A DNA stretch of 64,000 bases from Kosakonia pseudosacchari (GTDB lineage: Bacteria; Pseudomonadota; Gammaproteobacteria; Enterobacterales; Enterobacteriaceae). This document shows positions 9,911-19,182 of this stretch, in pieces. Numbering within the stretch: position 1 is the stretch's first letter; every line of letters begins with the position of its first letter. A model generated the notes under the pieces. That model saw only the letters and a list, made by a program, of their open reading frames with translations. It was not told the DNA's origin and made no database searches. A program made the translations under genes and the position numbers. The stretch is taken from positions 186,001 to 250,000 of the forward strand of contig NZ_FXWP01000013.1 in NCBI RefSeq assembly GCF_900184035.1. Reading direction: 5' to 3'.

Positions 9911-10902
9911 GTAAGGCCCTTTCAGTCAATGCGGCGGCGACGCCCCGCCAGCAGTTTTTTGATTTTCTTTATAAATGGGGCATGTTGCTTACCGTGGTCG
10001 CGCTTGTCGCCATCTTTGGCGTGGCGTCGGACAACTTCCTCGATCCGTTCAACATCATCAACATTTTGCGCTCGATCGCCATTGTCACGGTAATCGCGAT
10101 TGGCGTCTCCATCTCACTGACCATCGGCGGGTTTGATCTGTCGGTCGGTTCGACCGCTTCGCTGGCGAACGCGCTGGTGATTTCGCTGTTTGTCTGGCAC
10201 GGCGTGGGTACCACCGAAGCGATCATTATCACGCTGGCGCTCTGTACGCTGGTGGGCTTGTTCAACGCCTTTTTGATTGTGGTACTGCGCATTCCGGACA
10301 TGCTGGCGACGCTCGGCAGCCTGTTTGTGATTCAGGGCGTGGCGATGACCTACAGCTATGGCGGCTCGATTACCGAAAACATGGTGCTGCCGAGCGGGGA
10401 GATGGCGGAAGGCACCATTCCGGCGGCGTTTGGCCTGCTCGGTCAGGTGCCGACTATCGTCATCATTATGCTGGTGGTGACGGTTGTCGCCCAGTTGGGC
10501 TTGTCGCTGACCACCCACGGTCGCCGCATGTATGCGATTGGCGGCAACCCGGAAGCGGCACGTCTTTCCGGCATTCGCACCACGCGCTACAAAGTGGCGG
10601 CGTATGTGATTGCTTCGCTGCTCGCCGGGCTGGGCGGCATTCTGCTGGCGTCACGCATTGGCTCTTCGCAGGTCAACGCCGGTGGCGGTTATTTGATGGA
10701 TGCGGTGGCGGCGGCGTGGATCGGTTTTTCACTCGCCGGTTCCGGCAAACCGAATGCGCTTGGCACGCTGGTGGGGGCGGTGATCCTCGGCGTGCTGCAA
10801 AACGGGCTGGTGATGCTGTCGGTGCCCTATTACGCGATGGACATTATTAAGGGGCTGGTGCTGGCCGGTGCTCTTGCGTTGACTTACTTCCAGCGTCGTT
10901 AA
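9907..10902 (+). CDS. Sugar-type ABC importer, permease subunit
   Basis: A 331-residue RbsC-family inner-membrane permease. It has about eight to ten hydrophobic helices and the conserved cytoplasmic loop around YAIGGNPEAARLSGIRTTRYK (ATPase contact, residues 203-223), then AWIGFSLAGSGKPNALGTL. Start taken as GTG 9907, which overlaps the ATPase stop by four bases, with GGAGGA eight bases upstream; longer forms would run through the ATPase gene in another frame. Works with the ATPase and the periplasmic binding protein. Confidence 0.9.
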   Translation: MSKALSVNAAATPRQQFFDFLYKWGMLLTVVALVAIFGVASDNFLDPFNIINILRSIAIVTVIAIGVSISLTIGGFDLSVGSTASLANALVISLFVWHGVGTTEAIIITLALCTLVGLFNAFLIVVLRIPDMLATLGSLFVIQGVAMTYSYGGSITENMVLPSGEMAEGTIPAAFGLLGQVPTIVIIMLVVTVVAQLGLSLTTHGRRMYAIGGNPEAARLSGIRTTRYKVAAYVIASLLAGLGGILLASRIGSSQVNAGGGYLMDAVAAAWIGFSLAGSGKPNALGTLVGAVILGVLQNGLVMLSVPYYAMDIIKGLVLAGALALTYFQRR

Positions 10903-10920
10903 TTCTTCAGGGGAAAACAG

Positions 10921-11985
10921 ATGAAAAAAATTGCACTCTCACTGCTGGCGCTGGGCTTACTGAGCGCGCTGCCGGGTCACGCTACCACACCTGCGCCGGT
11001 GCCGGACGCCATTGCTAATCATCACGGCCCGATACGTATTGCGCTTATCCGCAACCTCGGTTCGGACGATAACACCACCCAGTTTGTCGCAGGCGCGTTG
11101 CAGGAAGGCAAAAAACTGGGCTTTAAAATCAGCACCTTTTTAAGCAACGGCGATGACGCCAAATTCCAGGACTTCGTCAACCAGGCGATCAGCCAGAAGT
11201 ATGACGGCATAATTCTGTCGCAGGGGCGCGATCCGTACTCCACCGATCTGATTAAAAAAGCGGTCGCCGCCGGGATCAAAGTGGCGGTGTTTGATACCGC
11301 CGTAAACGGCGACATTCCTGGCGTGACAGTCACCCAGCAGGACGACGCCTCGCTGACCAAACTCTCTTTTGGCGAGCTGGTGAAAGATTTCAACGGCAAA
11401 GCCAACATTATCAAGCTGTGGGTCGCCGGTTTCCCGCCGATGGAGCGCCGCCAGGCCGCCTACGCCGAGTTGCTGAAAGCCAACCCAGGCATTAAGGAGC
11501 TGGAGTCGATTGGCGCGGTCTCTTCCGATGTGCAGGGCGACACGGCGAATAAAGTGGGCGCGGTGCTGGCGAAATACCCGAAAGGGCAAATTGATGCCAT
11601 TTGGGGCACCTGGGATGCGTTCAGCCAGGGCGCGTATAAAGCGCTGAAAGAGAACGGTCGCACCGAGATCAAACTCTACAGCATCGATGTTTCGAACCAG
11701 GATCTGCAACTGATGCGCGAGTCGGGCAGCCCGTGGAAAGTGAGCGTAGCCGTCGATCCGAAACTGATTGGCGCGACCAACGTGCGTCTGATTGCCAACA
11801 AAATTGCCGGTGAACAGACGCCAGCGACGTATGATTTTAAAGCCGCGGCCATTCCGCAAGCGCTGCTGGCAAGCCAGCCGGGGGCGGTGAATGTGGCGTC
11901 GCTTGGCAAAATCATTCCGGGCTGGGGCCAGACGGAAGATTTTATCGCGCCGTGGTTCGCCACGCTGGAAGCGAAAAACAAGTAA
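10921..11985 (+). CDS. Periplasmic sugar-binding protein of the ABC importer
   Basis: A 354-residue protein with a clear signal peptide (MKKIALSLLALGLLSALPGHA, cleavage after residue 21) and a ribose-binding-type fold (IRIALIRNLGSDDNTTQFVAGA at the N-lobe start, YDGIILSQGRDP, GIKVAVFDTAV, DAIWGTWDAFSQGAYKAL, IKLYSIDVSN). It resembles Peripla_BP_4 proteins for pentoses and autoinducer-2-like ligands. It delivers substrate to the permease 18 bases upstream. Ligand not established; methylthioribose is the leading guess from neighbours. Confidence 0.9.
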   Translation: MKKIALSLLALGLLSALPGHATTPAPVPDAIANHHGPIRIALIRNLGSDDNTTQFVAGALQEGKKLGFKISTFLSNGDDAKFQDFVNQAISQKYDGIILSQGRDPYSTDLIKKAVAAGIKVAVFDTAVNGDIPGVTVTQQDDASLTKLSFGELVKDFNGKANIIKLWVAGFPPMERRQAAYAELLKANPGIKELESIGAVSSDVQGDTANKVGAVLAKYPKGQIDAIWGTWDAFSQGAYKALKENGRTEIKLYSIDVSNQDLQLMRESGSPWKVSVAVDPKLIGATNVRLIANKIAGEQTPATYDFKAAAIPQALLASQPGAVNVASLGKIIPGWGQTEDFIAPWFATLEAKNK

Positions 11986-11994
11986 GGAACGGAC

Positions 11995-13239
11995 ATGGCG
12001 AGTGAATTACCGCGCCCCGAATACAGCCGCAATATGCGGCTGATTGGTCACAGCGACCAGGGCGGACGCCCGGACGGCGTGCAACTGATGGTACACCGTG
12101 GCTTTGCCTATATCGGCCATATGGTGTCGCAGGGGTTTTCGATTGTGGATGTGCGCGACCCGAAAAACCCGAAAGCCGCCGGTTACGTACCGGCGCCGCC
12201 GGGCACCTGGAATGTGCATCTGCAAGCCCATGACGATCTGCTTTTGGTGATCAACGCCCGCGATCTGTTCGCTGATGCGCGCTTTGCCGATGAAAAGGTC
12301 TATTACACCCGTTCGGTCGGCGAGACAGTCAGCGATGTGCAGGATAAAGGCTGGAGCGCCGGGCTGCGCATTTTTGATATCTCCACGCCCGATAAACCGC
12401 GCGAAATCAGCTTCCTGTCGCTTAACGGCATCGGCATTCACCGCATCTGGTATGTGGGCGGGCGCTGGGCGTATGTCTCGGCATTGATCGACGGTTTTAC
12501 CGACTACATCTTCCTGACCATCGATCTGGCCGATCCGCGCAAACCGCAGGTCGCCGGGCGCTGGTGGCTACCGGGGATGAACCAGGCCGCAGGGGAAACG
12601 CCAGACTGGCCGGAAGGCAAACGTTATGCGTTACATCACGCGATTATCGCCGGGGATACCGCTTACGGTAGCTGGCGTGATGGCGGGTTAACGCTGCTGG
12701 ATGTGAAAGACCGCACGCAGCCGAAACTGATTAGCCACCGCAACTGGAGCCCGCCGTTTGGCGGCGGTACGCACACCGCGCTGCCACTGCCGGACAGGGA
12801 TTTACTGGTGGTGCTGGATGAAGCGGTGCTCGACCATCAGGAAGATGGCGAGAAGCTGATCTGGCTGTTTGATATTCGTGAGCCCGCAAACCCGGTAAGC
12901 ATCGCCACCTTTCCGCAGCCGGACGAAAGCGATTATGTGGCGAAAGGGGCGCATTTCGGCCCGCACAACCTGCACGAAAACCGCCCGGGCAGCTTTATCA
13001 GCTCGACGCTGATTTTCGCCACTTACCAGAACGCGGGCGTACGCGCTTACGATATTTCTAACCCGTATCGCCCTGTGGAAACCGGCGCGCTGGTGCCTGC
13101 CGCGCCGCAAAAGATGATGGATACGCGGCCTGGACGCCCGCGCGTTATTCAGTCCTGCGATGTGTTTGTGGATGCGAACGGCATTATCTACAGCACCGAT
13201 TACAACGGCGGGCTGTCGGTCATTGAGTATCTGGGTTAG
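11995..13239 (+). CDS. LVIVD-repeat beta-propeller protein
   Basis: A 414-residue protein with no signal peptide. It contains five or more repeats of the LVIVD type, each a short strand followed by a Pro-rich turn: FSIVDVRDPKNPKAAGYV, LRIFDISTPDKPREISFL, LTLLDVKDRTQPKLISHR, IWLFDIREPANPVSIATF and VRAYDISNPYRPVETGAL. Such repeats form beta-propellers; the biochemical role is unknown. It starts nine bases after the binding-protein gene and ends next to a terminator shared with mtnK, so it is the fourth gene of the importer operon. A role in processing the imported sugar is a guess. Confidence 0.85.
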   Translation: MASELPRPEYSRNMRLIGHSDQGGRPDGVQLMVHRGFAYIGHMVSQGFSIVDVRDPKNPKAAGYVPAPPGTWNVHLQAHDDLLLVINARDLFADARFADEKVYYTRSVGETVSDVQDKGWSAGLRIFDISTPDKPREISFLSLNGIGIHRIWYVGGRWAYVSALIDGFTDYIFLTIDLADPRKPQVAGRWWLPGMNQAAGETPDWPEGKRYALHHAIIAGDTAYGSWRDGGLTLLDVKDRTQPKLISHRNWSPPFGGGTHTALPLPDRDLLVVLDEAVLDHQEDGEKLIWLFDIREPANPVSIATFPQPDESDYVAKGAHFGPHNLHENRPGSFISSTLIFATYQNAGVRAYDISNPYRPVETGALVPAAPQKMMDTRPGRPRVIQSCDVFVDANGIIYSTDYNGGLSVIEYLG

Positions 13240-13244
13240 CCATA

Positions 13245-13270
13245 TTCTCTCCCCCGCAAAGGGGAGAGAA
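13245..13270. terminator. Bidirectional terminator between the importer operon and mtnK
   Basis: A perfect 10-base stem, TTCTCTCCCC with GGGGAGAGAA, six-base loop, sits between two convergent genes. The flanks lack long T runs. Confidence 0.65.
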
Positions 13271-13275
13271 GGGGA

Positions 13276-14475
13276 TTAGCTGTACTGACGCACGCGGGCA
13301 ATCAGCTCGTCAACGTTCTCAATGCGCCCGGCGATGAGAATCAGCGCTTTGCCGAGCGTAATGGCGTGACGCAGGCAGGCGTGGCGCATCGCTTCGTCTT
13401 TGATGGTGTCGATATCGGCGACGTGCGAAAGCCCGACGCTGCGGCGAATCAACTCGGTACCGCAAAAACCAATCGCGTCGCACCACACTTTTTTCAGGAA
13501 AGCGCTGGCGTAGCCCGGTTGTGCTAACGCGGCGTCACGGGTTTTCTCACTCGCCAGCGCCTGAAAGCGTTCGGCGAAAGTGGTCCACAGGGTTTGAATA
13601 TCGCTCAGACGCTGCTCGCGCGCGCTGGCCGCATCGCGAATGCCAAGATGCCCCGGTAAACCGCAGTAGTTGAGCAGCAGGTTGCCGATGGCGGTGCCGA
13701 TATCAAAGCCGATCGGGCCGAAGTAACCAAACTCGGCGTCAATGGCTTTCAGGCGACCCTCGGCGACAAAAATTGAGCCGCTGTGAATATCGCCGTGCAA
13801 CAGCGCTTCGGCGTGGGAGAAGAAGCGGTGTTTGAGTGCCGCCACCGCCAGTTTCAGCTGCGTGTCATCGCGCAGGGCGGCGACATCGGCTTCCAGCTCG
13901 GCCGGGTAGTTGTTGCGCTCATGAATCTGGTAAGGGTCGTTGAAGAACAGATCTTCAGTGATTTCGCACATTTCCGGGTTGATGAACTGCGCGACCTGCG
14001 CTTTTTTGTCATGCGGATGCAGGTAAAAATCGCTGGTGTGAAACAGCACCTGCGCCAGGTATTCGCCCAGTTGCGCGGCGGCGTGCGGGTAAAACACATT
14101 GTTAATGAGTTCGCCGCGCCAGATTTTATGATCGGAGAGATCTTCCATCACCATCACCGCCAGTTGCGGGTCGAAATGGTGGATTTTCACCGTGTGCTGT
14201 GGGCTGTGCTGGTAATGCTCGACCAGCGTTTGCGCTTCCAGCCGGGCGCGGTCGAGCGTTAACGGCCAGGACTCACCCACGCAGCGCACATAGGGCAGCG
14301 CCTGTTTGACGATAATGCGGCTCACGCCCTGGGTGTCGAAAATTTTGAACACCAGATTGAGGTTACCGTCGCCCACCTCCTGCGCGTCCACCAGTTCGGA
14401 CGGGTTGTCCAGGCCGCCAAATTGTTGTGCATACGCCACGGCATCGCGGGCGGAGAAGGTACGGTATTGCGACAT
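13276..14475 (-). CDS. mtnK: Methylthioribose kinase MtnK
   Basis: Phosphorylates 5-methylthioribose at carbon 1 with ATP, the entry step of methionine salvage for free methylthioribose. Length 399 residues (Bacillus subtilis 397). Kinase motifs: [13 protein letters not shown] near 228-240, then [16 protein letters not shown] with the metal-binding acidic pair. Divergent from mtnA, the next enzyme, over a 101-base promoter region that holds a MetJ box. Start ATG 14475 has GAGGCAAT just upstream. Confidence 0.96.
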   Translation of the reverse strand: MSQYRTFSARDAVAYAQQFGGLDNPSELVDAQEVGDGNLNLVFKIFDTQGVSRIIVKQALPYVRCVGESWPLTLDRARLEAQTLVEHYQHSPQHTVKIHHFDPQLAVMVMEDLSDHKIWRGELINNVFYPHAAAQLGEYLAQVLFHTSDFYLHPHDKKAQVAQFINPEMCEITEDLFFNDPYQIHERNNYPAELEADVAALRDDTQLKLAVAALKHRFFSHAEALLHGDIHSGSIFVAEGRLKAIDAEFGYFGPIGFDIGTAIGNLLLNYCGLPGHLGIRDAASAREQRLSDIQTLWTTFAERFQALASEKTRDAALAQPGYASAFLKKVWCDAIGFCGTELIRRSVGLSHVADIDTIKDEAMRHACLRHAITLGKALILIAGRIENVDELIARVRQYS

Positions 14476-14500
14476 TGCCTCGATCCTCTTTTGCTAATAA

Positions 14501-14524
14501 AGCCATTTAGACGTCTATACATCC
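14501..14524. promoter_or_regulatory. MetJ operator between mtnK and mtnA
   Basis: A perfect MetJ box AGACGTCT at 14509-14516 is flanked in register by AGCCATTT (five of eight) and ATACATCC (five of eight). MetJ binds tandem boxes with S-adenosylmethionine as corepressor. It would repress both divergent salvage genes when methionine is ample. Confidence 0.75.
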
Positions 14525-14576
14525 GGAATTCATCCTGACACAATACGCTACAACAACGCAACAGGGATTTAACGCA

Positions 14577-15599
14577 ATGCAGCCATTACAGACCACCAGT
14601 CTGCGAGTCGCCGACAATCAATTATTTATTCTCGACCAACAGGCCTTACCGCAGCAGAAACAGTGGCTACCGGCCAGTACGGTAGAAGAACTTGTCGGCC
14701 ATATTCATGCCCTGCGCGTGCGTGGTGCGCCGTTGATTGGCCTTTCTGCGAGCCTATTGCTGGCGCTGCTGGCAGAGCAGGGCGCAAATCGCGATCAACT
14801 GGCGCAGGCGCTGGCAACGCTGCGCGCGTCGCGCCCGACGGCGGTGAACCTGATGAATAACCTCGATCGCATGAAACAGGCGCTCGCGCAGGAGCACTTT
14901 GTGGCGGCGTTAAGCGCCGAAGCGCTGCGGCTTATTGAGGAAGATAAAGCGCTTTGCGACAACATCGCCAATGCCGGTAGCGCACTGGTGACGCCGGGCA
15001 GCCGCTTGCTGACCCACTGCAACACCGGCGGGCTGGCGACGGCGGGTGTCGGTACCGCGCTGGGGGTGATTGCGCTCGCCCATCAGCAGGGCAATGTGGC
15101 GAATGTGTGGGTGGATGAAACCCGACCTTTGCTGCAGGGCGGGCGTTTAACCGCCTGGGAACTGGGCGAACTGGGCGTGCCGTATCAGTTAATTACCGAT
15201 TCGATGGCCGCCAGCCTGATGGCAAAAGGGCAGGTGGATGCGGTGTGGGTGGGGGCGGATCGCATTGCTGCCAATGGCGATGTGGCGAACAAAATCGGCA
15301 CCTATTCGCTGGCGGTGCTGGCGAAATTCCACAACGTGCCGTTTTATGTGGCGGCGCCGCAAACGACGCTCGATCCACATTGCCCGAACGGCGATGCCAT
15401 TCCCATCGAGCAGCGTGCTGCCGCGGAAGTGACCGGCGTGGCCGGGAGTTTTGGCGCGGTGAGCTGGGCGCCGGAAAACGCGCGGGTTTACAACCCGGCG
15501 TTTGATGTCACGCCGGCGGCGCTGATTAGCGGCTGGGTACTCGACAGCGGCGTGGTGACGCCTGCCAATGTGGTAAACGGAATATTCCAGCCACACTAA
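14577..15599 (+). CDS. mtnA: Methylthioribose-1-phosphate isomerase MtnA
   Basis: Converts 5-methylthioribose 1-phosphate to the ribulose form, the product of MtnK feeding MtnB. 340 residues, eIF2B-like fold. Visible conserved sites: VRGAPLIG near residue 49, [18 protein letters not shown] with the catalytic Cys near 151, and [18 protein letters not shown] with the catalytic Asp near 226. Starts at ATG 14577 after AGGGATTTAACGC. Downstream is a REP-like element rather than another gene of the pathway; mtnB, C, D and E are 31 kb away. Confidence 0.96.
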   Translation: MQPLQTTSLRVADNQLFILDQQALPQQKQWLPASTVEELVGHIHALRVRGAPLIGLSASLLLALLAEQGANRDQLAQALATLRASRPTAVNLMNNLDRMKQALAQEHFVAALSAEALRLIEEDKALCDNIANAGSALVTPGSRLLTHCNTGGLATAGVGTALGVIALAHQQGNVANVWVDETRPLLQGGRLTAWELGELGVPYQLITDSMAASLMAKGQVDAVWVGADRIAANGDVANKIGTYSLAVLAKFHNVPFYVAAPQTTLDPHCPNGDAIPIEQRAAAEVTGVAGSFGAVSWAPENARVYNPAFDVTPAALISGWVLDSGVVTPANVVNGIFQPH

Positions 15600-15614
15600 G
15601 CGCAACGTAAAAGG

Positions 15615-15671
15615 CCGGATAACCGTTATCCGGCGTCAACACCGCCGTCTGCTTACCGGATAGCGGCGGTG
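15615..15671. repeat. REP/BIME-like pair of palindromes downstream of mtnA
   Basis: Two hairpins: GCCGGATAA with TTATCCGGC (15615-15635) and CACCGCCG with CGGCGGTG (15641-15671). The first has the GCCGGAT...ATCCGGC core seen in enterobacterial REP units. It lies between convergent mtnA and a lipoprotein gene, the usual place for REP elements, and may also end transcription. Confidence 0.6.
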
Positions 15672-15693
15672 CCTTATTGAACAACCACCTAAA

Positions 15694-16263
15694 TCACACG
15701 CACGGCCCGGTGGCGCAGCCGTAAATCATCATCAACGGAAACGCCGGGATCAGTAACGGGGCCACCCACGAGACGTTCTGTTCGGTGGTGTCGTTAATTG
15801 TCACGGTCACCGGTTTTTCCAGCGTGCGGGTATCGGGGCCGGGTGGGTGTTGCAGAATATAGACCACATCCCCCTGCGCTTTGAAGGTCACCGCCAGCTT
15901 TTTATTCGGTTCAATAATATTCGCGCCGTAGTGGTAACGCAGGCGTTCAATCTGCGCGGCACTCAGCCCGCTGACATCAACGAGCGCTTTGTACTCCGCC
16001 GTCACCTTTTCGTCTTTCACCACAAAATTCACGGCAACGCCAGGAACATGGCTGGCAAACTCCTGATAAAACTCCGCGTACCGGGCGTAGGCATCAGCAT
16101 GTGGATCATTCCGGATGAAGTTGTAGGCGTACTTATTTGAATAGGCGGTGATGCGATCCTGGCGCACTTCCAGCGCGGTGATGGTGTCCCATTCCGGCAT
16201 CGGGGACGTCGTCGCGCAGCCACCCAGCAGCACGATAAAAAACAGCACAATAACCTTTTGCAT
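15694..16263 (-). CDS. Putative lipoprotein of unknown function
   Basis: 189 residues from ATG 16263. The N-terminus MQKVIVLFFIVLLGGCATT has a lipobox (LGGC, Cys 16), so it is likely lipid-anchored. The mature part has an Asp- and Tyr-rich domain (YSNKYAYNFIRNDPHADAY) and a hydrophobic C-terminal segment VAPLLIPAFPLMMIYGCATG with two late cysteines. An earlier in-frame start would add 20 residues of non-signal sequence, and AGGCCATC precedes the chosen ATG. I do not recognise the family. It is convergent with mtnA and followed on its 5' side by another exported unknown. Confidence 0.75.
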   Translation of the reverse strand: MQKVIVLFFIVLLGGCATTSPMPEWDTITALEVRQDRITAYSNKYAYNFIRNDPHADAYARYAEFYQEFASHVPGVAVNFVVKDEKVTAEYKALVDVSGLSAAQIERLRYHYGANIIEPNKKLAVTFKAQGDVVYILQHPPGPDTRTLEKPVTVTINDTTEQNVSWVAPLLIPAFPLMMIYGCATGPCV

Positions 16264-16353
16264 GATGGCCTCCCGGTAAGCGTTAGCGCCGGGGAAGCAT
16301 ACACGCCTTGCGGCGTGCCACAAGGGGAGGCTACAGAATTGGGTAGGGGGCGT

Positions 16354-16779
16354 TTATGTCGCCGGGTGCAGCAAAATCACATCGTTATCGATGGTGCTGG
16401 CCTGGCTTTGTGGCGTTGCGGCGTTTTTGTCATAGCGCGGCGGCGTGATCACCGGGTAGACAAAACTGCCCACTTCGCTGCACTGCTCCGGCGCTTGCGC
16501 TCCAGCATAAAACAGAAAGTACTGACCGGAATCCGGGAAAAAGGCTAAGTTGTCGCCGTTGCCAAAGGTGGTGCTCCAGAACGGCACGCCCGCTTTAGTT
16601 TTGCTGCGCTCTTTTCCCGCCGCGACCTGAAAATGGTCGCTCCATTTCATGGTAATCAGGTTGTAGTCGAAAAAAGAGACCGTCAGATTGCCGCGTGTCG
16701 GGCAGTGAAGTTTGACGGCCTCATCAGCCCTCACACTGGAGATAAAGGTTACCAGCAAGAGAAGCAGGGAGTATTTCAT
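16354..16779 (-). CDS. Putative periplasmic protein of unknown function
   Basis: 141 residues from ATG 16779, which gives a clean signal peptide (MKYSLLLLLVTFISSVRA, cleavage before DEAVKL). The mature part starts with LHCPTRGNLTVSFFDYN and has two cysteines that could form one disulphide (HCPTRG and QCSEVG). Earlier in-frame starts add 27 residues that do not look like a signal. Family not recognised; a small secreted beta-rich domain of the MliC kind is possible but unproven. About 90 bases separate it from the lipoprotein gene, with no obvious terminator, so they may be one transcript. Confidence 0.7.
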   Translation of the reverse strand: MKYSLLLLLVTFISSVRADEAVKLHCPTRGNLTVSFFDYNLITMKWSDHFQVAAGKERSKTKAGVPFWSTTFGNGDNLAFFPDSGQYFLFYAGAQAPEQCSEVGSFVYPVITPPRYDKNAATPQSQASTIDNDVILLHPAT

Positions 16780-16942
16780 CGGCGGTTTCCGCAGGTTTTT
16801 GGCAAAGCACGAAGGTAATCCATCGCGCTGGTGAAAATCCGTAAGAAACGATGTCAGCAAAAGAGAAAACGAATCAGGATGTTAACGCGGGGTTGCGGCC
16901 AGCCTGTTTTTTGATGTTGTATAGGCTTCGTTTACTTTGACA

Positions 16943-16957
16943 TGATAATAATTATCA
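16943..16957. promoter_or_regulatory. Fur box upstream of the first siderophore importer
   Basis: TGATAATAATTATCA has perfect palindromic arms TGATAAT/ATTATCA overlapping at the centre and continues into AAAATCATT. It lies 40 bases upstream of the binding-protein ATG. It resembles the Fur consensus GATAATGATAATCATTATC, so repression by iron-loaded Fur is expected. Confidence 0.75.
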
Positions 16958-16996
16958 AAATCATTCATATCTGACTATCGGCAGGGTTGTTTTTTT

Positions 16997-18115
16997 ATGC
17001 AAGGGAAATCGATCTTTACGCTCGCGCTCTCCGCTTTTCTCGCTGTTCCCATGCTGGCACAGGCCACGCAATATCCGCTCACCGTAACCGATTTCGATGG
17101 CCGCAACGTGACCATTGAACACGAACCGCAACGCATTATTTTGCAGGACGGGCGCGACATCATGACGATGGCGCTGCTCGATCGCGATAATCCGTTTAAA
17201 CGGCTGGTGGCATGGAACAACCTGGCGAAAAAACAGGACATTGCCACCTGGGAAATGCTGAAAACCCGGTGGCCGGAAGCGACCCGCATTATGGACATGG
17301 GCTTTAGCGATAAAGGCAATGTTGACCTGGAAAGCGTGCTGGCAAAACAGCCGGATCTGATGATTGCGCAACTGCGCGCGAAACCGGCGCTGACCGATAG
17401 CGGCGTGCTGGCCAAACTGACCGCGCTGCACATTCCGGTGGTGTTTGTTGATTACGAAGTGAACCCGGTAAAAGACACCGCACCGAGTATCGATCTGCTG
17501 GGCAAAGTGATTAACCGCGAAAGCAACGCGGCGGCGTACACTGCGTATTATCGCCAGCAACTGGCAGCGATTGAGCAGAAAACAGCGGCCATCAATCCGA
17601 AACCGAAAGTCTTCGTCGAAGCGCTGGCCGGTAACGCGGAGAGCTGCTGCTTTACGCATGGCCACAGCGGTTGGGGCGGGCTGGTTGAAGCCGTCGGTGC
17701 GAAGAACCTTGGCTCGGAACTGCTGCCGGGCGCAACCGGGTTTATCTCGTTGGAGAAAATCATCAGCGTCAACCCGGATGTCTATATCATGACCGGCTCA
17801 AAACGGGGCAACAGCCAGGTGCTGCCGCTCGGTTTGAATGTGTCACAGAGTGAGGTGAACAACCAGGCGCAGGTGCTGCTGCAGCGCACTGGCATCGCGC
17901 AGATCCCGGCGGTCAGCGCCAAACATGTGTATGGCGTTTACCATCACTTCTATAACCATCCGTACAACATTGTCGGCATGGAATATCTGGCGAAAGATAT
18001 CTACCCGCAGGCGTTTGCGGATTTGAACCCGGATGCGACCTACCATCACATCATCAAAAACTTCACCAAACTGCCGGATAACAACTTCGTGTATAGCTGG
18101 CAGCAGGACAAATGA
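16997..18115 (+). CDS. Siderophore/iron ABC importer, periplasmic binding protein
   Basis: A 372-residue exported protein: signal peptide MQGKSIFTLALSAFLAVPMLAQA, then the TroA/FecB-type start (YPLTVTDFDGRNVTIEHEPQRI). It has lobe signatures such as LESVLAKQPDLMIAQL and HIPVVFVDYEV and a Cys-Cys pair in NAESCCFTHGHSGWG. The C-terminal part is Tyr- and His-rich (VYGVYHHFYNHPYNIVGMEY). Family members bind ferric siderophores or haem. It begins a three-gene operon with permease and ATPase, each overlapping by four bases, under a Fur box. Ligand unknown. Confidence 0.88.
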   Translation: MQGKSIFTLALSAFLAVPMLAQATQYPLTVTDFDGRNVTIEHEPQRIILQDGRDIMTMALLDRDNPFKRLVAWNNLAKKQDIATWEMLKTRWPEATRIMDMGFSDKGNVDLESVLAKQPDLMIAQLRAKPALTDSGVLAKLTALHIPVVFVDYEVNPVKDTAPSIDLLGKVINRESNAAAYTAYYRQQLAAIEQKTAAINPKPKVFVEALAGNAESCCFTHGHSGWGGLVEAVGAKNLGSELLPGATGFISLEKIISVNPDVYIMTGSKRGNSQVLPLGLNVSQSEVNNQAQVLLQRTGIAQIPAVSAKHVYGVYHHFYNHPYNIVGMEYLAKDIYPQAFADLNPDATYHHIIKNFTKLPDNNFVYSWQQDK

Positions 18116-19182
18116 GTACCACTCTGGAAACCCGCGAGCAGAGGCAGGACAGCCTGATGCTCAACTACCGCGTGATCCTTCGCCGCCGCGTCAGTTTGCT
18201 GGCGCTGCTGGTGGTGTTCATTGTTGCCTCGATGCTGCTGGATTTCACCCTTGGCCCCTCCGGTCTGCCGCTGGATACGCTGTGGCAAACGCTGGTTGAC
18301 CCGGCGAGTGCCGATGCCGGTACGCGGGTGATTGTCTGGGATATCCGCATGCCCTACGCGCTGATGGCAATCATTGTTGGGCTGACGTTGGGGCTGGCGG
18401 GTGCGGAGATGCAGACCATCCTCAACAACCCGCTGGCGAGCCCGTTTACGCTCGGCGTGTCGTCGGCGGCGGCGTTTGGCGCGGCGCTGGCGATTGTGCT
18501 TGGTATCGGTATTCCCGGCGTTCCGGCGCAGTGGTTTATCTCGGCGAACGCGTTTCTCTTCGCGCTGCTGGCGGCGCTGTTGCTGGACGGTATCACCCGC
18601 TGGACGCAGGTGGCGACATCGGGCGTGGTGCTGTTTGGTATCGCGCTGGTGTTTACCTTCAACGCGCTGGTGTCGATGCTGCAATTTATCGCTAACGAAG
18701 ACACGCTGCAGGGGCTGGTGTTCTGGACCATGGGCAGCATTGCGCGCGCGTCGTGGGAAAAACTGGGCATTTTGCTGCTGGCGCTTTCGGTGATCTTGCC
18801 GCTGTCGATGCTCAGCTCGTGGAAGCTGACGTCGCTGCGCCTCGGCGAAGACCGGGCGATAAGTTTTGGCATTAATGTGCGTCGCCTGCGGCTGGCGACA
18901 CTGCTGCGCATCAGCATTTTGTCGGCGCTGTCGGTGGCGTTTGTCGGCCCGATCGGTTTTATCGGTCTGGTTGCCCCGCATATTGCCCGCATGGTGTTCG
19001 GCGAGGATCACCGTTTTTATCTGCCCGGTAGCGCGTTGACTGGCGCGCTGGTGTTATCGCTGGCCTCTATTGTTTCCAAGAATCTGATCGATGGCGTGAT
19101 TATTCCGGTGGGCATTGTCACCTCGCTGGTCGGCGTGCCGTTCTTTATCACTATTATTGTGCGCCATCGGGGGAGTGTATGA
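18112..19182 (+). CDS. FecCD-type iron/siderophore ABC permease
   Basis: 356 residues. An N-terminal tail of about 25 charged residues precedes nine or so hydrophobic helices. Family motifs: MQTILNNPLASPFTLGVSSAAAFGA near residue 100, LRLGEDRAISFGINV (ATPase contact) near 240, and GPIGFIGLVAPHIARMVFGEDHR near 280. Only one permease gene is present, so it probably works as a homodimer, as BtuC does. Starts at an ATGA overlap with the binding-protein gene. Confidence 0.92.
   Translation: MSTTLETREQRQDSLMLNYRVILRRRVSLLALLVVFIVASMLLDFTLGPSGLPLDTLWQTLVDPASADAGTRVIVWDIRMPYALMAIIVGLTLGLAGAEMQTILNNPLASPFTLGVSSAAAFGAALAIVLGIGIPGVPAQWFISANAFLFALLAALLLDGITRWTQVATSGVVLFGIALVFTFNALVSMLQFIANEDTLQGLVFWTMGSIARASWEKLGILLLALSVILPLSMLSSWKLTSLRLGEDRAISFGINVRRLRLATLLRISILSALSVAFVGPIGFIGLVAPHIARMVFGEDHRFYLPGSALTGALVLSLASIVSKNLIDGVIIPVGIVTSLVGVPFFITIIVRHRGSV

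Noticed and set aside
18046-19011. 321-residue minus-strand frame over the FecCD permease
   Set aside because: Reads His, Arg and Gln repeats characteristic of an antisense frame; the plus strand encodes an unmistakable permease.
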